Below, piece by piece: positions 55,785 to 64,000 of a stretch of 64,000 nt of DNA. The first letter of the stretch is position 1, and each line of letters starts with the position of its first letter. Below the pieces are notes generated by a model that saw nothing but the letters and a program-made list of their open reading frames with translations, was not told the DNA's origin and made no database searches. This DNA is from Ferruginibacter sp. GTDB taxonomy: Bacteria > Bacteroidota > Bacteroidia > Chitinophagales > Chitinophagaceae. Position numbers and translations under genes: made by a program. The stretch covers positions 204,145-268,144 of the forward strand of contig NZ_JAQBNR010000053.1 of the NCBI RefSeq assembly GCF_028288465.1, written 5' to 3'.

Positions 55785-58700
55785 ATGTTTAAAGCTATCA
55801 AAAAAGTCATCGCTTTTTCTTTAAAGAATAAGCTGTTTATATTCTTTGCTACCATTGTATTAATCATCTGGGGCGTTATTTCTTTCAGAAATATTCCGAT
55901 AGAAGCTTTTCCGGATGTTACCAATACTCAGATCACTATCATCACACAGTGGCCTGGCCGCAGCGGTGAAGAAGTAGAAAAATTTGTTACCATACCGATT
56001 GAAGTAGCCATGAATCCGATCCAGAAAAAAACATCGGTGCGTTCCACCACCGTATTTGGATTGTCTGTTGTAAAAATAATTTTTGAAGATGATGTAGATG
56101 ATGCCTTCGCCAGGCAACAGGTAAACAATATGCTGAGAGATATTGATCTGCCTGAAAATGCATCCCCTAATATACAGCCCCCTACCGGACCAACCGGTGA
56201 GATATTTCGTTATACATTAACCAGCAATTCCAAAACAGTAAAAGAATTGAAGACACTACAGGACTGGGTAATTGAACGGCAGTTTCTCGGTGTGCCGGGC
56301 GTGGGCGATGTGGTAAGTTTTGGCGGTGAAGTAAAAACTTATGAAATAAAAGTGAATCCGTTAAAGCTGGCATCTTATAACATCACACCGCTGGATGTAT
56401 ACACGGCCGCTGCAAAAAGTAATATCAATGTAGGCGGCGATGTGATAGTAGACAATTCTCAGTCTTATGTTGTAAGGGGTATTGGACTACTCAATAACGT
56501 GGAAGAAATCGGCAATATTATTGTCACCAATATTAACGGAACTCCCATACTGGTAAAGGATGTAGCAGATGTCGACATTTCGCAACTGCCCCGGTTGGGC
56601 CAGGTAGGCAGGGATGCACAAAATGATGTGGTAGAGGGCATCATTGTGATGCGCAAAGGAGAAAATCCCAGTGAAGTCATCAAACGGGTACAGGCTAAAA
56701 TTACTTACCTGAACGAAAAAATACTGCCGGCTGATGTTAAAATCAATACATTTTACAACCGCAACGACCTGATTGATTTCGCTACAGAAACAGTGCTGCA
56801 CAATATGCTGGAAGGGATCATTTTCGTGACCGTAATTGTATTTCTTTTTATGGCCGACTGGCGAACGACTGTTATAGTGGCGATTGTTATTCCGCTGGCC
56901 CTGCTGTTTGCATTCATTTGTTTAACCTTAAAAGGAATGAGCGCCAACCTGCTTTCCATGGGAGCGATTGACTTTGGTATCATCATCGACGGAGCTGTAG
57001 TAATGGTGGAAGGTATTTTTGTAATACTGGATCGCAAGGCACATGATGTCGGAATGAAACGTTTCAACCTGTTGTCTAAACTGGGTATTATAAAAAACAC
57101 TGGCGGCGAATTGGGCAAAGCCATCTTCTTCAGCAAGCTGATTATAATCGCTGCGTTGTTACCCATTTTTTCATTCCAGAAGGTAGAAGGCAAAATGTTT
57201 TCGCCGCTGGCCTGGACACTTGGTTTTGCATTACTGGGAGCACTGCTGCTAACACTCACACTCGTGCCATTACTGAGCAGTATTTTGTTACGCAAAAACG
57301 TAAAGGAAAAACACAATCCTTTTACAGAAGCTTTGACGAACGGTATCATGAAAATGTTTTCCTGGACCTATCATCATAAGCGCATCACTTTACTTATTGG
57401 CGGTGCATTGGTGGTGGTAGGTTTATTCTTCTTTAAATTTCTTGGTACAGAATTTTTACCTGAACTGGATGAAGGAGCTATCTACATAAGAGCCACTTGC
57501 CCTTTAAGTGTTTCTCTGGATGATTCCCGGGATATTGCCAATAAAATGCGGGCACTAATCCGTCAGTTTCCGGAAGTAAAACAGGTGATGTCGCAAACCG
57601 GCCGGCCCAATGACGGAACCGATGCTACCGGCTTTTACAACATCGAATTTCACGTAGACATCTATCCTAAAAAGCAATGGAAAAGCGGCCTTTCAAAAGA
57701 GCAGCTGGTGGATGAAATGCAAAGAAAACTCGCGGTTTTCCCTGGTATTGATTTAAACTTTTCGCAGCCCATTATGGATAATGTGGAAGAAGCCGTGTCA
57801 GGTGTAAAAGGATCGCTGGTAGTGAAGATTTACGGTGACACCTTATCTTATACCGAACAAAAAGCCAACGAAGTATTCGCTGTAATGAAAGACATAAAAG
57901 GGGTTGAAGATTTGGGTGTAATCAGGAACATTGGCCAGCCGGAACTGAGGATAGATCTTGACCAGAATAAAATGGCCTTGTATGGTGTAACCACGGCAGA
58001 TGCCAATGCCATTATAGAAATGGCTATAGGAGGAAAAGCCATCTCACAAATTTATGAAGGTGAAAAAAAGTTTCAGCTACGGCTGCGGTACAAAGAAGGC
58101 TACCGCGATAATGCAGAAGCCATCAGTAATTTAATGGTCCCTACCCTTCGCGGATCACAGATTCCAATTAAAAGTATCGCCACCATTCAGCGCCTTACCG
58201 GCCCCAGTATTATTTTCAGGGATGATAACCGCAGATACAGTGCGGTGAAGTTTTCTGTTCGTGGCCGCGATATGGGCAGTACGATTGCGGAAGCGCAGCA
58301 AAAAGTAGATAAAGCAGTTCACCTGGATAAGGGATATGAAATGCAGTGGGCGGGCGATTTTGAAAACCAGCAAAGAGCTACCAAACGTTTGGGGCAGGTA
58401 GTGCCCATCAGTTTGTTGCTGATATTTTTGATATTGTTTATCATGTTTGGCAATGTAAAAGATGCGGGCATGGTATTGTTAAATGTACCTTTTGCCATCA
58501 TCGGCGGTATTGCCGCCTTGTTGGTAACCGGAACTAATTTCAGCATCTCAGCGGGTATAGGCTTTATTGCATTGTTTGGTATTTGTATACAGAATGGTGT
58601 AATTCTCATTACGGTATTTAAAAACAACCTGCAAAAAATTAAAAAAAGTGAGTTCACCCATCACTCACTGGAAACCGCCATTATTGAGGGTGTAAAAACA

Positions 58701-58907
58701 AGGGTAAGACCGGTTGTGATGACGGCACTGATGGCTGCAATTGGACTGATGCCAGCTGCCCTGTCGCATGGCATTGGTTCGGAAACATCCAAGCCGTTGG
58801 CCATAGTGGTAATTGGAGGTTTGATTACCGCTACTGTACTCACGCTGCTGGTGTTTCCATTGTTCTTTTATTTGGGATATAGAAAATTAGGCCAGGAAAT
58901 GGATTAA
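55785..58907 (+). CDS. CusA/CzcA family heavy-metal RND efflux pump
   Basis: 1040 residues, full length. Twelve membrane helices with two large periplasmic loops. FRNIPIEAFPDVTNTQITIITQWPG (about 24-48) and NLLSMGAIDFGIIIDGAVVMVEG (about 389-411, acidic proton-relay residues in helix 4) are hallmarks of the heavy-metal efflux subgroup. FLPELDEGAIYIRATCPLSVSLD and GVKGSLVVKIYGD are also typical. It exports metal cations (Cu/Ag or Co/Zn/Cd) by proton antiport. The Cus-type methionine triad could not be confirmed, so metal choice is open. Confidence 0.95.
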   Translation: MFKAIKKVIAFSLKNKLFIFFATIVLIIWGVISFRNIPIEAFPDVTNTQITIITQWPGRSGEEVEKFVTIPIEVAMNPIQKKTSVRSTTVFGLSVVKIIFEDDVDDAFARQQVNNMLRDIDLPENASPNIQPPTGPTGEIFRYTLTSNSKTVKELKTLQDWVIERQFLGVPGVGDVVSFGGEVKTYEIKVNPLKLASYNITPLDVYTAAAKSNINVGGDVIVDNSQSYVVRGIGLLNNVEEIGNIIVTNINGTPILVKDVADVDISQLPRLGQVGRDAQNDVVEGIIVMRKGENPSEVIKRVQAKITYLNEKILPADVKINTFYNRNDLIDFATETVLHNMLEGIIFVTVIVFLFMADWRTTVIVAIVIPLALLFAFICLTLKGMSANLLSMGAIDFGIIIDGAVVMVEGIFVILDRKAHDVGMKRFNLLSKLGIIKNTGGELGKAIFFSKLIIIAALLPIFSFQKVEGKMFSPLAWTLGFALLGALLLTLTLVPLLSSILLRKNVKEKHNPFTEALTNGIMKMFSWTYHHKRITLLIGGALVVVGLFFFKFLGTEFLPELDEGAIYIRATCPLSVSLDDSRDIANKMRALIRQFPEVKQVMSQTGRPNDGTDATGFYNIEFHVDIYPKKQWKSGLSKEQLVDEMQRKLAVFPGIDLNFSQPIMDNVEEAVSGVKGSLVVKIYGDTLSYTEQKANEVFAVMKDIKGVEDLGVIRNIGQPELRIDLDQNKMALYGVTTADANAIIEMAIGGKAISQIYEGEKKFQLRLRYKEGYRDNAEAISNLMVPTLRGSQIPIKSIATIQRLTGPSIIFRDDNRRYSAVKFSVRGRDMGSTIAEAQQKVDKAVHLDKGYEMQWAGDFENQQRATKRLGQVVPISLLLIFLILFIMFGNVKDAGMVLLNVPFAIIGGIAALLVTGTNFSISAGIGFIALFGICIQNGVILITVFKNNLQKIKKSEFTHHSLETAIIEGVKTRVRPVVMTALMAAIGLMPAALSHGIGSETSKPLAIVVIGGLITATVLTLLVFPLFFYLGYRKLGQEMD

Positions 58908-58915
58908 TATTCTTT

Positions 58916-58956
58916 GCAGGATGAAACGCTATTGTTTCATCCTGCATTATTTTTTG
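58916..58956 (+). terminator. Rho-independent terminator of the efflux operon
   Basis: A perfect 12-bp stem GCAGGATGAAAC/GTTTCATCCTGC with a 6-nt loop, followed by ATTATTTTTT. It begins 9 bp past the pump stop and separates the operon from the XRE gene. Confidence 0.92.
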
Positions 58957-59000
58957 TTACAAAAAAAAAACTTCATTATTTATCTGCTTAAAACGGTTGT

Positions 59001-59366
59001 ATGCATAAGATTAAAACAAGGGGCTTACAAAACCTGGTTGCCCAAAATATTATTGAACTGCGAAAGAAAAAAAACATTTTACAAAAAGACCTGGCAATTC
59101 AACTGGGCATCAAAACAAAAGAACTTTCCCTTATTGAAAACGGGCACGTTGATCTGCCATTATCCATGCTGGAAAAACTGGCAGTAATATTTAAAGTTCC
59201 GGTAGAGGTTTTTTTGCTGCCGTTAACATCCAATGACAGGCGGGATGAGCCTTTTATCGACAAGGCCAGGCTACTGGATACCATCGATAAAAGCAAACTG
59301 AATTTTGTACTCAACCTGCTGGATATATTTATTGACAATAAATTAGAACCGCAAGGCATCGCCTAA
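59001..59366 (+). CDS. XRE-family helix-turn-helix regulator
   Basis: 121 residues. HTH at about 13-68: IIELRKKKNILQKDLAIQLGIKTKELSLIENGHVDLPLSMLEKLAVIFKVP, split here only for reading; key residues are Q22-K-D-L and the LSLIENG turn. The C-terminal 50 residues (DKARLLDTIDKSKLNFVLNLLDIF) may be a dimerisation helix. It has its own transcript after a terminator. No toxin partner lies beside it. It could regulate the efflux operon, but no operator was identified. A small GGCATCG/CGATGCC hairpin spans the stop codon (59355-59373). Confidence 0.85.
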   Translation: MHKIKTRGLQNLVAQNIIELRKKKNILQKDLAIQLGIKTKELSLIENGHVDLPLSMLEKLAVIFKVPVEVFLLPLTSNDRRDEPFIDKARLLDTIDKSKLNFVLNLLDIFIDNKLEPQGIA

Positions 59367-59385
59367 CGATGCCGGTTTGACGTGT

Positions 59386-60633
59386 TTACACTTTTTTGTT
59401 CCTGACAGCTACAAGTGTTAATACGGCTGCCAGCAATAAAGAGCCTGCCATAAAAATATACGACGCATTAAAGCTGCCTGTCTTTCCATTGAGGTATCCA
59501 ACCAAATAAGCTCCTGCAAAGGATCCCAGTGCACCGAAACTGTTGATTAAAGCAATCGCTCCGCCGGCAACATTCCCCGGCAAAATTTCTGTAATGATGG
59601 CAAAGAAAGGCCCGTACGGTGCATACATTGCACCGCCGGCGATGATCAGTAAAATAAAGGATATCCAAAAATGATTTGGGCCTACCAGGTAAGAACCATA
59701 AAAAGCAATGGCACCAACTAACAGAAACGGCCATACGAAAATTTTCCTTCGAAGTATTTTGTCGGAAAAATAAGATGTCGCCAGCATGCTGATGATAGCA
59801 AGCAGGTAAGGTACGGCAGAAAGCCATCCGGTATGAACGATATTGCTGTTGGGTGCTGCGTTGATAATGGAAGGCAGCCACATCACAAAACCATATACAC
59901 CAATACTCCAGCAGGCGTATTGCAGGCAAAGTAAAATCACCGTTTTGGAACGAAACGCCGCGGCATAATTTTTAACCGGTTTGATGTCCGCCTGCTCCAG
60001 CAGCAATTGCCCGGCCAGTGCTTCTTTTTCGCCTGCTGTTAGCCATTTGGCATCGGCAGGCTGATCATTTACCAGCCGCCACCAGAAAAAAGCCCAGATG
60101 ATAGCAGGCAATCCTTCCAGGATAAACATCCACCGCCAGCCGGCCGACCTGATTAAATAGCCGGATAAAACAGACATCCATAGTATCGTTACCGGGTTGC
60201 CTAAAATTAAAAAAGTATTGGCTTTGGAACGTTCGGTTTTTGTAAACCACCGGCTTAAAAAAATCAACATTGCCGGCATCACGGCACTCTCCACAACACC
60301 CAGCATAAAACGGATTACGACCAGTGCATTTACATTGCTGATAAGACCGGTTGCGGTAGCCAGCCCGCCCCACAATATCAATGACCAGAAAATTAATTTC
60401 CTGGCACTTTGATTGGCGGCGTACAAGGCCCCGGGAATCTGAAAAAAGAAATAACCCAGGAAAAACAACGAACCCAGTAAGGAAGAAGCAGCGGCGGTGA
60501 TATGAAGGTCTTTACCCATGCCGCCGGCCGTAGCAAAACCAAAGTTGGCCCGGTCAAGATAGGCAAGACTATAGGTAATAAAAGCAATGGGAATTAGCCG
60601 GATCCATCTGCGCTTTGCGATTGTATTTTCCAT
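59386..60633 (-). CDS. MFS transporter, ACS (anion:cation symporter) type
   Basis: 415 residues, twelve membrane helices. The N-terminus FITYSLAYLDRANFGFATAGG (with the DR of the first loop) and FFLGYFFFQIPGALYA are typical of the ACS family, which carries hexuronates, galactonate, glucarate and similar organic anions. RWFTKTERSKANTFLI marks the central loop. As the last gene of the minus-strand run dehydratase - RraA - RraA - MFS, it likely imports the sugar acid those enzymes use. The gap to the preceding RraA gene is 59 bp. Confidence 0.9.
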   Translation of the reverse strand: MENTIAKRRWIRLIPIAFITYSLAYLDRANFGFATAGGMGKDLHITAAASSLLGSLFFLGYFFFQIPGALYAANQSARKLIFWSLILWGGLATATGLISNVNALVVIRFMLGVVESAVMPAMLIFLSRWFTKTERSKANTFLILGNPVTILWMSVLSGYLIRSAGWRWMFILEGLPAIIWAFFWWRLVNDQPADAKWLTAGEKEALAGQLLLEQADIKPVKNYAAAFRSKTVILLCLQYACWSIGVYGFVMWLPSIINAAPNSNIVHTGWLSAVPYLLAIISMLATSYFSDKILRRKIFVWPFLLVGAIAFYGSYLVGPNHFWISFILLIIAGGAMYAPYGPFFAIITEILPGNVAGGAIALINSFGALGSFAGAYLVGYLNGKTGSFNASYIFMAGSLLLAAVLTLVAVRNKKV

Positions 60634-60692
60634 CAGCAGGTAAGTATCATTATATTTTACTTCAAAATTTACTTTATTTAGCCGGCCGCAAA

Positions 60693-61625
60693 TTACCAGG
60701 TTCTTTTGCTCATTAATTTATCCAGTTCTGCCTTTGTCATTTTACCCAGTTCAGGATGCAGATCAAGCCATTTTAAAAATTCCGCTTTTATCTCATCTGT
60801 CCACTGGCTATCTACCTGCCCGGTGGAATAGCGTTTTGTTTTCACCATTTCAAAACCAAATTTATCTTTACGGATAACAAACTCTGCGGTACTAATTACC
60901 TGTTCTGCCAAATGTGCCGGAACAAACAATACACCCTCTCCCCTTGCAATAACAAGGTCGCCCGGCAATACCATAACGTTACCGATACGAATAGGGGTAT
61001 TCAATCCCATCAGCACCATTTCTTCTAAAAATGAAGGATGAAAATCACGTACAAATGCGTTAAAACCATCCATCTCTTTTATTTCCTGCAAGTCTCTTGC
61101 GGCGCCATTAAAAATCACACCGTTTCCTGATTTACTAAAAATAGAAGTGGCCAGCGTGGAGCCCATCAAAGTGCCGCCACCAATCTTTCCAAAACCATCT
61201 GCCACATATACGTCTCCTTTTACCAGTGTTTCAATAGGCCACGAATTGGTATTTCCTTTTCTTCCATCCCGGCTGATTCCCCGTGCTTTGATATTCTTTT
61301 CCACATCTGGCCGGCTGGGCATAAACATAGCCGTTACGGCTCTGCCGATGACAGGTACATCCTCTTTCACCATCTTCCATCCACCTTCAAACTGGTTCAC
61401 ATAACCTTCATTTTTTAATACGGTCCAGGCATCATCAATATTGATGTGCTTTGCTCTTTCCAGCAAATCATCTGCAACTTTCGGCCGTCCGTCTGCAAAG
61501 CGCTCTCCCTTCCATTCTGAAGTAAGAAAAATCAATTCTTCTTTAGACATGGTTTGTGCCATCAAAATGTTGTTACAGCAAACGCTTATAAAAAGAAATA
61601 CAACAACAGCGGTGATTAATTTCAT
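60693..61625 (-). CDS. Exported RraA-fold protein (HMG/CHA aldolase-like)
   Basis: 310 residues. A clear Sec signal (MKLITAVVVFLFISVCCNNILMAQ) is unusual for this normally cytoplasmic fold. The RraA core is at about 90-240: VIGRAVTAMF, DVYVADGFGKIGGGTLMGS, then VIFNGAARDLQEI, in which the Arg-Asp pair matches the catalytic/metal-water residues of 4-hydroxy-4-methyl-2-oxoglutarate aldolase, and IRIGNVMVLPGDLVIARGEGVLFVP. A C-terminal extension of about 50 residues is helical. It lies 42 bp after a paralogue. Predicted lyase acting outside the cytoplasm on a 2-keto-acid; the substrate is unknown. Confidence 0.85.
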   Translation of the reverse strand: MKLITAVVVFLFISVCCNNILMAQTMSKEELIFLTSEWKGERFADGRPKVADDLLERAKHINIDDAWTVLKNEGYVNQFEGGWKMVKEDVPVIGRAVTAMFMPSRPDVEKNIKARGISRDGRKGNTNSWPIETLVKGDVYVADGFGKIGGGTLMGSTLATSIFSKSGNGVIFNGAARDLQEIKEMDGFNAFVRDFHPSFLEEMVLMGLNTPIRIGNVMVLPGDLVIARGEGVLFVPAHLAEQVISTAEFVIRKDKFGFEMVKTKRYSTGQVDSQWTDEIKAEFLKWLDLHPELGKMTKAELDKLMSKRTW

Positions 61626-61667
61626 TATTCAATTTTTACAAAATCATTGGGGTAAGTCATGTTAAAA

Positions 61668-62603
61668 TCAATGCCCTTCTTTTTCAAGATAGGCCTCAAT
61701 ATCTTTTGAAGTAATCGCGAGCTTCTTAGGATATTTAGCAAACCAGGCCCGGAATTCATTTTTAATCGCATCATTCCAATCGCCATGAATTTGCCCGCTG
61801 GGATATTTATTTTGTTGCAGCAACAATCTTTCAAACTCATCTCTTAAGCCGGTCAGTTCAGCATTGTGCACCAGCTCTTCTACCAAAAATGCAGGAATAA
61901 AAACAACGCCATATTCGTTGGCAAACACCACATCCCCGGGGAACACAGTCACCTGGCCAATGCGGATGGGTGCATTGATAGAGGTGGGCGTCATGTCTTT
62001 GATGTAAGACGGATCATGTCCTTTAACCCAGGCATTAAACCCTTTGGTATCTTTCAGTTCCTGCATATCTCTTACAGATCCGTAAAAGATAACACCCTTA
62101 CCGGTTTTGCCCACAATCGCATTGCCCAGGCTTGATCCTATCAGCGTACCATCTTTTACTTTTCCGAAACCATCTGCTACATAAATATCTCCCTTGGTTA
62201 AAATATCAATGGGCCAGATATTGATGCCACCTTTTTGCGAGCGGCCTTCTGCCCTCCCAGTCTGTTTTACCAGCGAATCAAGGTCGGGCCTGGAAGGCAT
62301 GAACTGCGCTGTCACTACTCTGCCCACCATGGTTTCACCCGGCTTCAGAATGATCCAGTCTTTTTCTACCTGGTTGCGAAATCCTTTGTTTCCCAAAAAG
62401 CCCCAGATCTGTTCCAGCGTAGCCTCCTGCAAACGTTCCAGGTAAATGTCAGCAACCTTCGGGCGACCATCGGCAAAGCGTTCTCCTTTCCATTGGGCGG
62501 TAAGTGCCTTTACATATTCAGGCGAAGCGCCGATTTGCTGTGCATTTATGTAAGTGCTAAAAAACACAAACGCAATGAGAAAAGCTATTTTTTTAGTGAT
62601 CAT
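61668..62603 (-). CDS. Exported RraA-fold protein (HMG/CHA aldolase-like), paralogue
   Basis: 311 residues with a Sec signal (MITKKIAFLIAFVFFSTYINAQ). It aligns end to end with its neighbour: ALTAQWKGERFADGRPKVAD, VGRVVTAQFMPSRPDLD, DIYVADGFGKVKDGTLIGSS, VIFYGSVRDMQELKD (Arg-Asp retained) and IRIGQVTVFPGDVVFANEYGVVF. The pair probably arose by tandem duplication and may form a hetero-oligomer or act on different isomers. It is separated from the upstream dehydratase by 251 bp of repeats. Confidence 0.85.
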   Translation of the reverse strand: MITKKIAFLIAFVFFSTYINAQQIGASPEYVKALTAQWKGERFADGRPKVADIYLERLQEATLEQIWGFLGNKGFRNQVEKDWIILKPGETMVGRVVTAQFMPSRPDLDSLVKQTGRAEGRSQKGGINIWPIDILTKGDIYVADGFGKVKDGTLIGSSLGNAIVGKTGKGVIFYGSVRDMQELKDTKGFNAWVKGHDPSYIKDMTPTSINAPIRIGQVTVFPGDVVFANEYGVVFIPAFLVEELVHNAELTGLRDEFERLLLQQNKYPSGQIHGDWNDAIKNEFRAWFAKYPKKLAITSKDIEAYLEKEGH

Positions 62604-62670
62604 ACATTTTTAAAGTTGAGGATAAATAATTTATTGGTTATGATAATTGGGGCAGGCCGTTCAGGCGGCC

Positions 62671-62843
62671 GTTCACGAGTGAGTGGTCAGTTGTGAGCAG
62701 TGAGTGTAGAGCCTAACGTCTTAAGAAGACTTCCGTGAATGGTCAGTGGTTAGTAATCAGTTAGTGATTAAGGGAATTCGCAACTCACTATTCACCATTG
62801 ACAACTCACCACTCACCATTCACCACTCACAACTCACCACCCA
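62671..62843. repeat. Degenerate heptamer arrays in inverted orientation
   Basis: Left half (62671-62775) reads in 7-bp steps such as GTGAGTG, GTCAGTT, GTGAGCA, GTGAATG. Right half (62781-62843) reads the complement (CAACTCA, CCATTCA, CCACTCA). The halves can pair into a long imperfect stem. A small hairpin GTCTT/AAGAC (62719-62731) sits between. No ORF. Confidence 0.75.
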
Positions 62844-62854
62844 CCTCTCCCCAC

Positions 62855-64000
62855 CTAACTAAACAGCCTGTCATGCGAACGCAGCTCATTCCACTCGGTT
62901 GTTGGTGCAAAAAAACTCTGATCTTTTGGATGCAAATGTTTTTTTACAATTTCTTCATTTAACTCAATACCCAGGCCTGGCGCAGACAACGGCACATTGG
63001 CAAAACCTTTTGTAATCAGCTGCCGGCCATCGGTTGTTTTAACCAAACTCTCCCACCAGGGCAAATCAATAGAATGATGTTCGAGCGCCAAAAAGTTTTG
63101 CGTGGCAGCTGCGCAATGTACGTTGGCCATAAACGAAATGGGCGTTCCTGCCTGGTGCATGGCCATGGCAACGCCATGCTCTTCCGCATAATCGCCGATG
63201 CGTTTGGTCTCCAGTAAACCGCCGGAGGTTGATAAATCAGGATGAATGATGTCAACCGCGTGGATGTCTATCAATGGTTTAAAATTCTTTAGTAAGTAAA
63301 TGTCTTCGCCTGTGAGCAACGGTGTCTCTAAGGCGTCAGACATGGTTTTCCATTGATCGGTCAGTTGCCAGGAAACGATGTCTTCCATCCAGGCAAGGCG
63401 ATATTTTTCCAGCGCCCTTCCCAGCCGTATACCATTGTTCAAATCAAAATGGCCATAGTGATCCGTAGAAAGCGGAATGTCATATCCTACCATGCTCCGT
63501 ACATTCTCCACAATTTTGGCAAGTTCCTCCAGCCCCTTGTCAGTAATCTGAATTTGTGTAAATGGATGCAGTGTATTGGCATACGACATAAAATCACCCT
63601 GCCATTGTTTAAGGCTTCCTTTATCCTGCCAGAATTTTTGGTTTACCAATGTGCCGGGAATGTCTTTCAATTCATCAATGGATACATCCATTTTAAGCCA
63701 GGTATAGCCCTGCTCTTCGGTGCGGTATTTAATCAGTTTAATTTGTTCTTCTCTTGAATTGGCTTCCGGTGTATCTGCGTACAAACGGATTTTATCGCGG
63801 TACCTGCCACCCAGTAATTGCCACGCCGGCACGTTCAACGCTTTGCCGCAGATGTCCCACAAAGCCATTTCCACACCACATACGCCACCCGCCTGGCGTG
63901 ATTGTCCGCCGAATTGTTTGATGGTTTTAAAGATCATCTCTACGTTACACGGGTTCAGGCCAAGGATGCGGCTTTTCAGCATCAATGCATAACGGGGATC
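62855..64000 (-). CDS. Enolase-superfamily sugar-acid dehydratase, 5'-truncated (galactonate/mannonate dehydratase-like)
   Basis: The frame is open through the right edge (reads DPRYALMLKSRIL), so the N-terminus is outside. At least 380 residues. GVCGVEMALWDICGKALNVPAWQLLGG is the N-terminal-domain hallmark. The barrel shows LKMDVS, metal ligands in STDHYGHFD, WMEDIV and TGEDIYL, then DIIHPDLSTSGGLLETKRI and a catalytic-type His in AMAMHQAGTPISF. The D-x-x-x-H pattern at the first ligand points to the ManD/GalD subgroup. It should dehydrate a sugar acid to a 2-keto-3-deoxy acid, a natural substrate source for the aldolase-like neighbours. Exact sugar unknown. Confidence 0.9.
   Translation of the reverse strand, partial: DPRYALMLKSRILGLNPCNVEMIFKTIKQFGGQSRQAGGVCGVEMALWDICGKALNVPAWQLLGGRYRDKIRLYADTPEANSREEQIKLIKYRTEEQGYTWLKMDVSIDELKDIPGTLVNQKFWQDKGSLKQWQGDFMSYANTLHPFTQIQITDKGLEELAKIVENVRSMVGYDIPLSTDHYGHFDLNNGIRLGRALEKYRLAWMEDIVSWQLTDQWKTMSDALETPLLTGEDIYLLKNFKPLIDIHAVDIIHPDLSTSGGLLETKRIGDYAEEHGVAMAMHQAGTPISFMANVHCAAATQNFLALEHHSIDLPWWESLVKTTDGRQLITKGFANVPLSAPGLGIELNEEIVKKHLHPKDQSFFAPTTEWNELRSHDRLFS

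Noticed and set aside
56753..57349. A 198-codon minus-strand frame inside the RND pump gene
   Set aside because: Antisense shadow of membrane-helix codons; low-complexity and no known motif.
58921..59187. An 88-codon plus-strand frame overlapping the XRE gene
   Set aside because: It starts inside the efflux-operon terminator hairpin and overlaps the HTH frame; the HTH frame has a clear domain, this one has none.
59001..59366. Antitoxin of a toxin-antitoxin pair
   Set aside because: No toxin-like gene adjoins it; upstream is a terminator and downstream a convergent transporter gene.
62671..62843. CRISPR array
   Set aside because: Units are about 7 bp, degenerate and in both orientations, with no spacers of regular length and no cas genes.

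Overview
The window looks like chromosomal DNA of a Bacteroidota bacterium, most likely from the Chitinophagaceae. The evidence is SusC/SusD pairs with an STN domain, an ECF sigma/FecR (DUF4974) switch, a type-B gliding/T9SS C-terminal domain, MqnA, many SCKK-type lipoproteins, weak or absent Shine-Dalgarno sequences, and promoters of the form TTG-N19/20-TAnnTTTG. No phage, insertion sequence, CRISPR array or rRNA was seen. One tRNA (His, GTG) is present.

Layout. 0-15 kb is a glycan-utilisation locus: a GH29 alpha-L-fucosidase cut by the left edge, an FG-GAP/ASPIC lipoprotein, susD, susC, an anti-sigma factor, an ECF sigma factor and a divergent clan GH-D (GH36-like) glycosidase. 15-19 kb holds tRNA-His, a DUF445 membrane protein, a second TonB-type outer-membrane protein and a hairpin-rich intergenic region. 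19-31.4 kb is a surface-glycan region: a YfhO-like membrane protein, five glycosyltransferases, an FkbM methyltransferase, three class I methyltransferases and two small lipoproteins.

31.4-48 kb is mostly housekeeping and transport: mqnA and purB fired from a shared divergent promoter region, a 1473-residue secreted T9SS protein, prfC, an AI-2E family exporter, a CPA1 Na+/H+ antiporter, a MacB-like permease, an EamA exporter, a class V aminotransferase, a META lipoprotein and a TAT-exported TIM-barrel isomerase-like protein. 48-52.8 kb has small exported or hypothetical proteins, a candidate small RNA, a small membrane protein with an operator overlapping its promoter, smpB and an acyl-ACP desaturase.

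52.9-59.4 kb is a heavy-metal type RND efflux operon (His/Asp-rich exported protein, TolC, adaptor, CusA/CzcA pump) followed by an XRE regulator. 59.4-64 kb is a sugar-acid type cluster: an ACS-family MFS transporter, two exported RraA-fold proteins and an enolase-superfamily dehydratase cut by the right edge. An array of degenerate 7-bp repeats in inverted orientation lies inside that cluster.

How the genes work together. The sigma/FecR/SusCD set is a trans-envelope switch in which glycan binding at SusCD should activate transcription of its own importer, with the flanking GH29 and GH-D enzymes suggesting alpha-fucosyl or alpha-galactosyl substrates. The MFS/RraA/dehydratase cluster would take up and cleave a sugar acid. 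I see no proven new system. The best candidates for follow-up are the exported RraA pair, the palindromic operator over the promoter of the small membrane protein, the candidate small RNA near 50.4 kb and the inverted heptamer array.
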